Source of the DNA: Lineus longissimus
Taxonomy: Eukaryota > Nemertea > Pilidiophora > Heteronemertea > Lineidae
DNA length: 64,000 nucleotides
Assembly: GCF_910592395.1 (NCBI RefSeq)
Contig: NC_088317.1
Span: 16,848,039 to 16,912,038, forward strand
Direction of reading: 5' to 3'
The notes under the pieces were generated by a model. It saw only the letters and a list, made by a program, of their open reading frames with translations. It ran no database searches and was not told the origin of the DNA. The position numbers and the translations under genes were made by a program. Shown here in pieces: positions 1 to 11,800 of the stretch (its first letter is position 1; each line of letters starts with the position of its first letter).

Positions 1-1820
1 TTTCTACATCAATCAAACTCGTATCAATATCTATAAAAAGTTGTTACTGATTAGCAATCAGAATCTTCATAAATATTTACCTGATTAATTTCTACATGAT
101 TGGCCTTGGCTTATTGAGTTATAGGCTCTCAGTCAACGTATCAGCGTCAGCATTGGAAGATATTATAGGGGACCATCTCAGAATTAACATATCAATGTCA
201 GCATTATTATAACAGTCGATCTCAAAAGCATCCTCGAAAATCCAGAGTCAGTCGTATACTCACGGTTGTTCGGTCGTTAGTGCTGAGTGTTGGTCTGAGG
301 GCTGTCTCAAAGGACGCTGTGGAGTTAGTACAAAGGTTTCGCGACCCGCAAATACATTGCCGCATATAAAGGATTGCTAAACTTCCTGTCTGTGGCTGTT
401 TCCTAAGATGGTCCCTATAACTGGTCATGTATGGATCAATGTAAACACCCAGGTGTAATTAATTGGTTTACTTTTGAATCATAAGGTGGTTGGGCTGTCC
501 GATTGAGAATGGTTGGTCAACAGGCTAGATAGTGTTGTAAATATGAATCCCGGATGGAGTAGTATATCTTGAAGATGAACATAAACGAAATTTGCACTAG
601 CTGATTGCCATTCATGTCAGTTAGGCTAACCTTATACCAAGAATTGAACAACACAATCAAGGACAGGGGATTCCTAAAGAGTCTTCTAGCAATTTACGAC
701 GCGTTCCTTTTTCCGATTGCGAAAATGCGTAGATGTAAATTTGTGTTGTGAAAATATTATGTATACCAAGTTTAAGCAAAGTGGGTGCCTGATACTTGAG
801 CAACTTCACTGTACTATATTGCGTAGAAATGCATTTCTAATTTCCTGACCAACGAGTTGACATAAACGGCGCAACCCTTTAAGTCTATTTGTTCTTCACA
901 CCATCTGAATTTGTATTTACACATCATCCGCGGCCTTGATATGTAAACAACCGGCAGAAAATATCAATAACTGACTTAAAATAGCAGTATTCTTCAAATT
1001 GGTTTCTAGGTAACGCGTTGTCCTTGTTCATCGATAAAAGGTTGAAGCACCCTTATTTCATGATTTTGATGTTTGGAATATTAATATTGACATGTGATGC
1101 ATCTGGTCACATTTAGTGAGCCCCAGATTAATACCTCCATATCTATATCTCTCCATATCTTCTCAGTCATTCTGCTCATTCTCCCATGAGCTCAACTTCA
1201 ATTCTCTTTGCTGAAACTGTTTTTGACAATAAAAAATAAAATGAACGTGTTCGTTTTAATGGAAAACGGCCATCCTGTCAGACCTCACAACCTCAGCCCA
1301 CAGGCCACAAATAAAATTTCAGCGAGTGACCTGAATTTTTGTTTACAAAAAATACAAGGCACCTTTTACACCAAATTTCCTAAATCATTCTACCATTCTA
1401 TAATGTTTTGGTAATTTCTAAAGAAAGTAAACAAAATTAGGAATCTTGGATGTAACCTAGGGCCTACTTAACTCTGCATTTTCCCAATTTACTCATTGTC
1501 TATACTGTATGTGTCACTCATCAATCTATTTGCTAGGCACGTGGCATATTTTAAATCAGAGATACTTGAATACTCTTGACGGAAATGATGTTCCAAGCAA
1601 ACTAGAAGGTAACGGATTTAGATTAAAAAACTCGCCGCTCTCTTCTCTCACTATAGGCGTATATACTTTAATTCAACGATTCTTGTATACTGTTGACGGT
1701 ATAGGCTGTAAGTGGGAAAACCTCATCTGTCGTTCGACCATATAGGAGAAAAATCATACGGTCATAATGTCTGATATCTGGGGCAACCAGTTTCTTCCCA
1801 ATGATGGAGCTTCTTCAAAC

Positions 1821-2165
1821 CGGCTTCAAAAATGGTTGCACAGTAATGAAAAGGGCGAACTGCCAAGAGTTTCGATCGTGTCTGCTAGTAGGTGTGCTAG
1901 TACCAGCATAACGGCATGGGGATCGAAATTCAAATTGCTTCACTGGCGTTCAACTGGAGAAAAGGTTCACATTTGCGATTTTACACTTGGACATTAACTA
2001 GATCAGGCTATATTCTAGAGCGACCTCTCACGAGTCCCGAGAATGGTAACATGGTAACCGAACGGGCTCCTTCAGACATCGTTGCACAGTATTGAAAAGG
2101 GCAAAGCGCCAACATGTTTCGATCGTTTCATCTACTCTAGGTACATGCACTGACAGCATGGCAAG
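1821..2165. repeat. Diverged tandem duplication, offset about 246 bp
   Basis: Bases 1821-1920 and 2064-2165 share a recognisable core. Both contain GTTGCACAGTA, then TGAAAAGGGC, then GTTTCGATCGT, and end in a ...GCATGG segment at matching spacing. Point changes and small indels separate the copies. Neither copy has a coding signature; the open frame across copy 1 does not survive in copy 2. Confidence 0.6.
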
Positions 2166-4878
2166 TTGATCAACGACTCGAAGGAACCAAAAGATTCCGT
2201 CGCCAAGTGCGAACCAATACACATCAAATACTAGTAGATAATTGAATGGCCAAAGGTATATGAGGACAAACATATGGGTACCGTCTCAACTGACTATGTC
2301 CTTACCTATCCTCAAAGAATGGTTTATTATCAATGACACTACCGCAGCTTATACCATAGCTGGGACAAAGGTGTGTACCGAGAAAAATGGTCATGATACA
2401 TGGACCATTCCCACAATCTCAAATGTCCTACGGATTCATACCGTGGCCCTCTGTTGTATATCTGTTAGGGGTGACTGTGTACTTCAGAAATTACCTTTGC
2501 CAACTAGGGGCACGCACTTCGAATAGGCTGGTTACTCTAAGCTTAATTAAGTGCGCATGTTTTTACTGATTTCTCATGCTTATACTTTTTTTAGTCCGAT
2601 GTCGCTTACGCTGATAGTTTAAAAAATGTATTGCAATCGAAAGAATCTTGTAAAAAAAAAGGGATAGGAATAGAAATCCAAGGAACCCCGCCGGTACATA
2701 CCAGATGTACTATAAACCAATACCATTCCAATACTTTGCCATGAACGGTAATGGTTTGTGAACAGTACTTGAGCGACCAAATTATTTGAAAGCGATGTCG
2801 GCTGGGAGTAAATTGATACTGCAAAGATACAGAAGTAATGTTTAATGCCCGGCTGTAAATATTGTAGCCATTCCGTTTGGCCCCAAGCCACTGCTGCTTG
2901 GCGAGGTAGTATGACCACTTGTTTGATTTCTGGGGTTGATTTCTAACCTGTGGGATAGGGAAGTATGTTCAACAACCTGACATGGAGATTCAATGGTTTA
3001 CCATTAGTTACTTGCGAATCGCCTGAGACGACAGACACCGAAATGTATATGTATGTCGGCATCAGTTGTTTCGGAAGGTATCTCAATATTACATTGACCT
3101 CCCCAATTGGAAAAAAATCCAGTCTGTAAATGATTCATATTGTTGAGGAATGCTTCCTTTCAGGTCAAGCGGGGTAAAATTGGTGCACTAAAAATTTTTT
3201 CGACGGTATCAGTCGCGATTTAAACACTTTGAAACCAATGTCAAGTTCTCTTTCGATATATTCCCCGTGCTTATTTTGTCGTTGAACAATAATGCTAACG
3301 AGAACCTTTTATACGGTAGTACCGTCGTAGTGTAGATAAATTCATGAACAAATACTTTTTATGCACTTCAATGCCATTTTTGTACTCTGCCCTTATCCAA
3401 AAAAGTGACTTGGTTGACCGAAGTGTTTTTTCCGGTTTGGCGTTAACTCTTGTTTCTCGTCGTTGTTGACAGAAACTCCTATGTTGTTGATGACGTTGAC
3501 GTTGATCAAAAGCTGCAAAACCTGGTAATTCTAGATCATCATTTCTCAGCAGGAATGCTTCGTATTTTATCCTGGATTAAAGTCAATTTTGTTTCTAGTT
3601 GATTATCAAACTACACATGACAATTTCGAATCTGTAGAATGGTTGACGATAGAACATAGATAGAAATTGGCTAAATTGGCTGAAGCTGAAACGTCCAGAT
3701 GTCACAATTATCGATCTCATTATCATGGTATCGTATGCTGCATAAGAGCCATCACTTGTCTTCCCAAGGAGCTGTCTTTGATGACATCCTCTCATGAACT
3801 TGTTTAAATATTGCCCGGTAACATTAACCTAGTTCTCGCTCAAGGAGAACTCCATCGATTGGCGATGCCGGTCAGGAATATGAAGCCAGGAGGCTGTCAT
3901 CGCGCTGGAGCTAAGTGAGCTGAATGGTCACATTCACTTTGTGCTTACACTCTAAGAAATAAAGTTTTTCACCTTTAAAAACCCTTAATATGCACCCCGA
4001 AGAGGTTTTTCAAATCCACTAAATTTTTGAAAAGCCGCAAATCAAAGAACAGTACTTCCATTATCAGAGAATTATGTTACCTCATATGCCCAACAATACA
4101 ATGCACAGTATATCTTGCACTATAATGTGGAAAATCAATTTCAAGTAGTATTTTATGTGGCATGCATTTAGTTGCACTGGTTGGAACAAATGAATCTGAA
4201 GTAGATGACTACTGAAGTAGATGACATTATGTCGACTCGGAATGCATTTTGCAGTAACTATATTTAATGAATATGATTGGTATGATGTTAGTCAAGAGGT
4301 CTTACGTTTGACAAAAGCCCATATTTTGTTAGGATGCTGGAATCTGGCTTCAGGCAAATATATCAAAGTTGCAATATAAAAAAAGAAACACACCTTTTGT
4401 TGGTGCCTACTGGCAGAATAACGTCAGAAGCATCATAAAATTGTCCTCGTGACACATTAAGATATTTGAAATATTGTGTGCCGGATTTCTGGCACTGGTG
4501 TGCCGTTACTTAAGCGTCCAATAAGCGGCTACCTGTCTGTTCAACATACAAACCTGACTTATTTCAAAACCACTTTGAAAACAATTGAAAAATATATAGC
4601 ACACTCACATGTATAGAGTTTATTGATGTTAACCTTGTAGCAAGGACACTCGAAAAACTTTAAAACCACTTGCCACTGCTTTGATATTATGACAGTCAAC
4701 AGAGTTTTCAAGTCCTTCATCAATGCGGCATGCTTATGGGAAGCATGCTTGTGTTCAATGTTTATGTACAAATTCATTGGATTTAGGTGAAAATTCTATA
4801 ATTGGAACCAGTTTCTAAACAAAATGGTAGTCATTATTTTGTCTGTTAACACGGAGTTAATAAAGTATCGGCCGGACG

Positions 4879-5166
4879 CGAGGTTTTTTTTACAGGTAGG
4901 TTCGTACCATTGTGTACATTGACAGCCAGAAATTTATTATTAAAATAATTAAGTAAATGAAAAAAAAGCAATATAAACAAAAGTGCATAATTTTTTGGGT
5001 CCTTCCAAGATTCGAACTCGCACCATTTGTCAATGTGCATCGCTGATCTTGTTTACCGACTAACAACACGTGCGTTTCTTACTTGATGACGTCAGGCGAA
5101 GTTACTGAGCTCTGATTGGCTGTCAATGTACACAATGGTACGAACCTACCTGTAAAAAAACCCTCG
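4879..5166. mobile_element. Inverted-repeat element with tRNA-like core
   Basis: The left arm (4879-4928) and right arm (5117-5166) are near-perfect reverse complements of about 48 bp. Both include GTAGGTTCGTACCATTGTG or its complement and a homopolymer T or A run. The interior, read on the minus strand at about 4997-5070, has a T-loop-like GAGTTCGAATC and a D-loop-like TTAGTCGGTAA at roughly tRNA spacing. This suggests a fold-back element carrying, or built from, a pol III promoter. No transposase is present. Confidence 0.7.
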
Positions 5167-5306
5167 GACCGCGAAGAAAAAGACGACGACGTACATGTAG
5201 GCCAGCCGAAATTCCGTTCGTGCATCAATGATATTTTAATATCATTATATTATATACTTGTTATTATTAAAATAAAAACAAGTATGTATGGACTGATCTC
5301 TTAATT

Positions 5307-5425
5307 CAGTTCCTTGAAAGCCACGCCGGTTCATCCAGACATACGATCCTGGGTTCTCCCCGGGATCGAAACCGGGCCCTATTGCGTCGTGGCCAGCAGT
5401 GTAAACCACTGGGCCATGAGGCTCC
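5307..5425 (-). mobile_element. tRNA-derived SINE, copy 1
   Basis: Read on the minus strand, the head begins GGAGCCTCATGGCCCAGTGG. It contains an A-box match (TGGCCCAGTGG) and, about 35 bases on, a B-box match (GGTTTCGATCCC). The acceptor stem does not close, so this is a SINE head and not a functional tRNA. The body ends in a segment (CTTTCAAGGAACTG) that recurs in a second copy at 36077-36166. Confidence 0.75.
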
Positions 5426-5827
5426 TTACTCGATATAAACAAGAATACTTATCCTTTTATAGATTACTTCCATACCTGTAATTAATGAATCTTGGTTGTT
5501 GTTAATAAAGAATTGAAATCGATACGATCCCTCCTACAATATTTTTAATGAAATATGATACTTTACACAATGTGTTCGTAATGGCTTTTACCTATCGGGT
5601 GTTTCGCTGTTTGGGCAAGAGCTTGCAGGTGCCGGTTTGTAAATCGACCATAATGAATACAGTAGATTGAACCTTTTTATTTTGAATACTCTTGAGACTG
5701 ACAAATGCTGTTCTTAAGAGGGAGGTGTCCTGATTACCGAGGTCAAATTGTATCGAATCATGGCGTCATGGTAACAGATGTGTCCGCCGACGTGCATTCA
5801 CCTTGCCATTTTCTCTTTATGTTTTAG

Positions 5828-8800
5828 TCCGCCAGGCGACGCCAGAAGTAGTTCTAGTCCAGCTCTCATCAGAAGCCACAAAAGGGGGCGCTGTCTACAA
5901 AGGGGCGCTCATCCCAAACGGCCTCACTGTGGAATCGACGCCATTGAAGGAGACGAGGAACGTAAGGGAGTTGGTGTATGACTCCCAGGATGAACAAGTC
6001 TATTGGATCGACGCAGAGAAGAGGACCATCAATGCCGCTTTCACCGACGGCTCCAATTTTCGGATATTGTATACTTTATCACCTGGTTTGTATTCATGTT
6101 TGATTCGACCAATCACCTCTTGCCTCAAGCAAAGTCTTTACGACTTCCGATTGTAATAGCCTATCAGAAGCCTTCAATCCAGCTTCATCGAGCTGACTCA
6201 ACATTTTCCCGCTCCGAAGAAGCAAGATTTAGATATTCTCGTGTGCCATTGGACTGATGGGGGTGGTAATGTCCCGAATAAATGAAGGTCCTATATCAAA
6301 CATGAGTAGAAATATTAGGAAATAGATAATAAAATATAGTTCCTCGAGCACTAGCAGCTGACAGTATACAAAATATATTGAAGGCTGGCAACAAGTACCG
6401 CACTTCAGTTTCAGATGTTCGCCAGTGATTTCAATACTGACATACATGCATCGTAGCGCAATGTATTGCACTTTTGGCGGGCATTTCACGGGCTTCCCTC
6501 AGCAGCCTCTCGACCAGTTTTTTGTTATTGAAAGGTTTGTTTATAGTACTGCTCCTCAGCATCGCCCGGAATGATACCCGGGAACTGAGCGCTTGAGCAA
6601 GGATTCCCCTGGAAAAGCGTTGGAACATAGGACTGGTATAAGCACGAGATGATCCCAAACTGTTAACCTCGTCACAATTAGATGCCCCGAAAGTACTTTT
6701 ATTTGGTGATCCAGCCAAAACTGCAGTAAAAAAACGCCTTTACGACAGGCCTTCCTGCGCACTTCACATCAACCAGTGCTTTGGAGCAATTGTATTTATA
6801 ATATCTGCCAACCCACTTCTTCGAACAAAACATCTTTTTGACAATGTTTGTTTGGTCCTATGGGGTAAGGGTCCTGTTGACCAACTTTCGTCGGCACTTG
6901 CAATTTTCGCACTGTGTCTAATATCTGAGCGCAATGTAAATGTTTTGCTTAAATTTGTAATGCGTCATAACAAATAATATGAATCTGTTATCACGAAAGC
7001 TGTTAGCCGTTTTCGGAAAGTGAAGATACGGCAGCAAGGAGAGGGAGCCTGACTAGACACTGACCTCTTATTAGGCCTTTTCCTTTGGCCAAACGCGGGC
7101 CTACCTAAGTGTGGCACCGTGGTTAGTAAAGCTTGATCTTTTTCAGATTCCGTTCCCAACTGCCTCTCCCTCGACCCCTCAGCTAGACTTCTCTACTACG
7201 CCGACAGCGGGGAGAACGTCATTGGTGTCATCAACGTCGAGGGGTCGTATCATCATACCTTATTTTACGATCTTGATGAACCGTCGCATCTGGCTGTGGA
7301 TACCAAAAATGGGTAAGAAGTCTTGGGGAAGACTCCTATGCAGTCCATTTCGTCATCCTGGTCGTCTTTTCCTTCATGTAGCGGGCGACAGGATGAGGCC
7401 GGTCCACTGCGTCCGGAGTGGGTTGGCACTTACGTTGGCCATAGAGCCCTAAATACTTGATTTAAGGGAGACTACAGGCAGGAGCTAAAGGGTCAAATTG
7501 GTGTTCTTCGGCCGTCTAATATACCAGGGAACTGACCAGGTCGTTTTTGCTTCAGTGATGAGTATATCACTCGTACAAACTCGAACCGTTTCGATGTACT
7601 TATAGAAGCTTTTTAGTAACATGAAAACCCCCAAATAGGTTTTTACTTTACTGAAAAATCTCTGTGTTGGCCGAATTTACAAAAGCTTAAAAACCATTAT
7701 TTCTAAGAGTGTGGTCATCATTTCAATATTTTTGTTGTTATGTTTTGCTTTCAGATTCATCTACTGGGTCATGGCCGGCTCTACCCCAGGAATCTACAAA
7801 GGTCCGACGTGCGGTACAAGGAAAGATGCCATAGTTACTGAAAATGTACCTCAAATAAGCGGACTTGCCTTGGACACGAGAGGTAACAAGCTCTTCTGGA
7901 GCGACGGATCCACAGGGAAGCTAGAGGAGTCGGGGCCAGATGGGACAGGCCGGAGGGTACTTTGGGAGGACCCGAGCCTCTCTCCTATGGGTCTTGCAGT
8001 CGGCGAGGATGGCCTATATTTTGTGGAGAAAACGACAAGGTATTGCAGTTTCGCCTGTTTCTAATCAGAAGTTCCCCCGACGTGCATTTAGCCCCCTGTG
8101 ACTGGCTGACGCTCATGTGAGGAAGAATTTGACTTTCTCACTGGACAATACGAACGGACATATCCCAATCTGCTTTTGAAATAGCGGCTTTGCTATGTTT
8201 GACTGTTCTTGAACTCTACTCTAATTTTCCAGGCATTTGTACAGATTCCGATCACAGTCATCCGGGCGTTTAAGAAAGAGAGAGGCAGGCCAAGAGAATG
8301 TCACAGAGGCAGAAGGGCCCGAAAGGCCTGTTGAAAAAGAAGTAGCACAACCAAAAACAGCCACTGGAACCTCCGTGGAAAAACCAACTGAACTCCCCGT
8401 AGACGAAAAGCCTGCGGGGAGCCGTGAGGGTGAAAAAATACCAGCGCCAGCGTCCAAGGCTGTAAAGGAAGAAGGCATTCCTGGCAATGATTATGGTGGG
8501 TCCGGATCCGGATCCGCCGAGGAAACGGCAGCGGACCCGGAAAAGCCACAGCAGGAGTCAGTCCCCGATGGCCCTGCTCCGCCACAAGATGTCACGGCGG
8601 GGACGAAACCTGTGGAAGAGATACCTAGGCTTCAGGCACCAGAGCTGAAGGCAAAACCAGAGGCTAAAACTATGCTGCTGACTACGCCGATTGCTTCGAC
8701 GACCCCGCTGCCGCCTCTGCTGAAGGTCAAGGTCATGGGAATGGAGCAGCAGACGATGATGAATATATGGCCGTCGATTGTCAGGGGAGGTTAGTCTGAA

Positions 8801-11800
8801 AAGTAACCCAGCTTCGTTTTATGATGCTCATTCTATACCCGCCACCAGGTCGAAAATTCCCAACATTTTGGAAGGACATCACACAAGAATGATACAACTA
8901 CGTTGTCAATATTATGTGCTCCTGATGTTCAATCTGAATATATACAGCACTTCCTTCTCTTCGTCCCTGCTCTTCGTGCCTGGTGCTGGGACATAAGGCA
9001 TCTACCATCTCCCTCCATCTTCCCTTGTCCCTGGCCACTCTTACCGCTATATCCCAATACAGTATTCTTCTGCGTTTTGATCACATCGTGATGTTTCGGC
9101 CCAGCAATTCCAACCTCACTCACATTCCCTTACAGAACCAGGACCATGTTCTGTAGACAACGGACAGTGTTCACACATCTGCTTTCCTCATCCGGTCAAG
9201 GGACACATGTGTGCATGCCCAGACGGTATGGTCATGGATGCAGAGAAAAAGGTTTGCTCATACGAAGGTGAGTTGACAGTCTATTTGGGTTATGTTATGT
9301 AAAAATCAAAGCTTTTTTCGTGCCAAATCGGAATTTCTGCCGGGAATCGCCATGACACATTTGTTTCAAACCAAAATTTAACAATCATTTTCCAGCCAAA
9401 TATGACCCGAAGAAAACATACCTCGTGTTCACGCAGACGTCACGTGGTGAGTCTGAACGAGGCTCTCTCTGCACCATGGAACTAACATCCGGGGATATTA
9501 ACTGCAGGCGGCCATCACCGACGACGTTTGGACCAATCGAATTCAACTCTGAAGGTTCAAAAGCGTACTGGGTGGACGAGACGAAGAAGGCTGTCATGTC
9601 GTCGAAGTACGATGGAAAATGGCCGAGAACATTGTTCAAAACAGAACAAGGTAAACTATAGCTAAATTATTGATAGCGACTTACATACCTCATATGTTGC
9701 TCGGAGTCAAATGTTACCGACTGCACTTTTGCAACTATAAATGGTGCATAAAGCCAGGATGCATGTTAAACCATGTAGGTCTTAATAATACCTCCATGGT
9801 TAAACTGAAGGAGAATCATAGAAGTCGAAGGTGCCATTTTCGTGATAATTTAATTAGTAACGACTTTGAAAACTAAGTAGCATCTTTCTGGTGTTACTTG
9901 CAATGGACAGTGCGCCTACACGTCTACGGAAGTGGTGGCCCCCTTTTCACTGAGATTGTTCTCGTCCCCCCACCGACAATTGAAAGATCATGTCTTCTCA
10001 AGGTTGCGTTAAGAGGAAGGGAAAGTCCCCTGCCACAGGAGAACTTGCCAATGCGTCCGTTTCCTGATCCCGGACATTCGCAATAAGTAATATATAGAAC
10101 AGCTGTCGCCACACCGTATGATCATCATGTCCTTTATTTCTGTTAGCATCATCAATAACTGACCTTAAAGTGAATGGCATCACCCAGCTGATGTATCTGA
10201 CTGACAGCGGCAAGAATGAGATAATAGAGGCTGATATGACCCATCCATACGCGGAGAGAATCATCAAAACAAATCTAGAAGAACCACAGTCGATCTTCGT
10301 AGGAAAGTAAGATATTTTTAGGTTGATAAATTCTCTGACAAATTTCGTGATTTTACTATAAACTTCACGGTGATCCATGAGTTGATGGTCAAATCACAAA
10401 CTCTCAGATAAATTTTATGATTTTACTATAAACTTCACAGTGAATTGATGGTCAAACTATGAACTGTCAGATAAATTTCATGATTTTACTATGAACTTCG
10501 TAGTGAGTTGATGGTCAAACTATAAACTCTCAGACAAACTTCATGGTTTTACCACATGATGTTGGGTCATGGACTAACTTAACCTTTTCTCAAAAGTCGT
10601 CATGATGATATAATTGCTTGACTGGTATCACTATGGTTTCAGAGACCTCTATTGGTCAGAATGGGGCAAAGTTCCAAAAATACTCAAAGCTGCGTTGTCT
10701 CCAGGACGGCTTGGGATATCTGAGGTAGTGCTTGAGACAGACTTGGCACAGCCGATGTCATTACAAATTGATTACTCTGGTGAGTTAATTGAAACCTGTA
10801 CCGCCTTTCAGCTTATTATATGCTGTAACCAAGAAGAAAGTCGTCCTTGGATAAATCACTGATATACGCAATGTGCCTCTTGGCTTCCATGTAACACTAA
10901 GACTCATCCGTTTCATCATCCTGACCACAGGACGAGGCCAGTCCACCTCGTCCGGAGTGTATGTTACACAAGTAGGACTAATTTTCGAAGGAATCATTTT
11001 ATCCTTTTGCAGATATGTCTCTCTACTGGGTAGACAGTGCAACCTCCAAGATAGAAACATTATCCTTGAGGACGAAAGCCCGAACGACCATCTATCACGA
11101 CCCGAAGGCGAGACTCCGTAGCCTTGCCTTGGATGATGCGTACCTCTACGTCTTGGATTGGAATTCTGGGTGAGATAATGTGTGCATGTATATACTAACT
11201 TTTAACTACGTGGTAAGGGCAACTTAACGAAATGGCGATAAATGGCTAGGGCAGAAACAAAGATATAGAGAAAACTAATGCCGGCGTTGCCCATGGTTTG
11301 GACACTTCTTTGGCTAACTTAGGACTTTTCTTTTTTCCAGTTTTATCAAGCGCATAGAAAAGGATGGTAATCACAAGATGGTGAAGATAGGGAAGGCCGT
11401 CCTCGGACAACTTACACACTTGTTGCTTTATAGACATACCGTGTATGACAAAGAAGCAGGTAGGTCAAACCATAAACTCTTCGATAAACTTCATGGTTTT
11501 ACGATAAACTTCACAGTGAATTGATGGTCAAACTTTAAACTCTCAGTCAAACTTCATGATTTTACTATAAACTTCACAGTGATTTGATGGTTGAACCACT
11601 GATAAACATGATGCTTTTGGTATGTTGATGTTCAAACGATGAATTAAATTATTGCTGGATTATATGATTAAGGTTGACCATAGGAACGACCACTTTGGCT
11701 AGAACTTGAAATCTTAAAGCAATTAGAACTCCTTCAAAATGAAGGAAATGTCAATTTTAAGGGTGGGAGTCTGTTCTCTGTAAAACAAAGAACTGTCTCC

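Larger units (their letters stand above)
1..5827. other. Intergenic or upstream intron, no gene seen
   Basis: I found no convincing exon here. The open frames are short, have no domain character and do not join to each other by splice sites. The receptor gene that starts at 5828 lacks its signal-peptide exon, so that exon may lie here or upstream of the window. The stretch holds a diverged tandem duplication (1821-2165), an inverted-repeat element (4879-5166) and a SINE (5307-5425). Confidence 0.6.

Noticed and set aside
5307-5425. Functional tRNA gene
   Set aside because: A-box and B-box are present but the acceptor stem does not pair and a SINE body follows, with a second copy at 36077.
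5803-5827. Start of the receptor in the 5803 open frame
   Set aside because: The first codon is TTG and the segment up to 5827 is a splice acceptor (TTTTAG), so it is intron.
8640-8793. Alternative frame in receptor exon 4 (DYADCFDDPAAAS...)
   Set aside because: It opens only after a TAA and its phase does not join the EGF exon at 9136; the other frame does.
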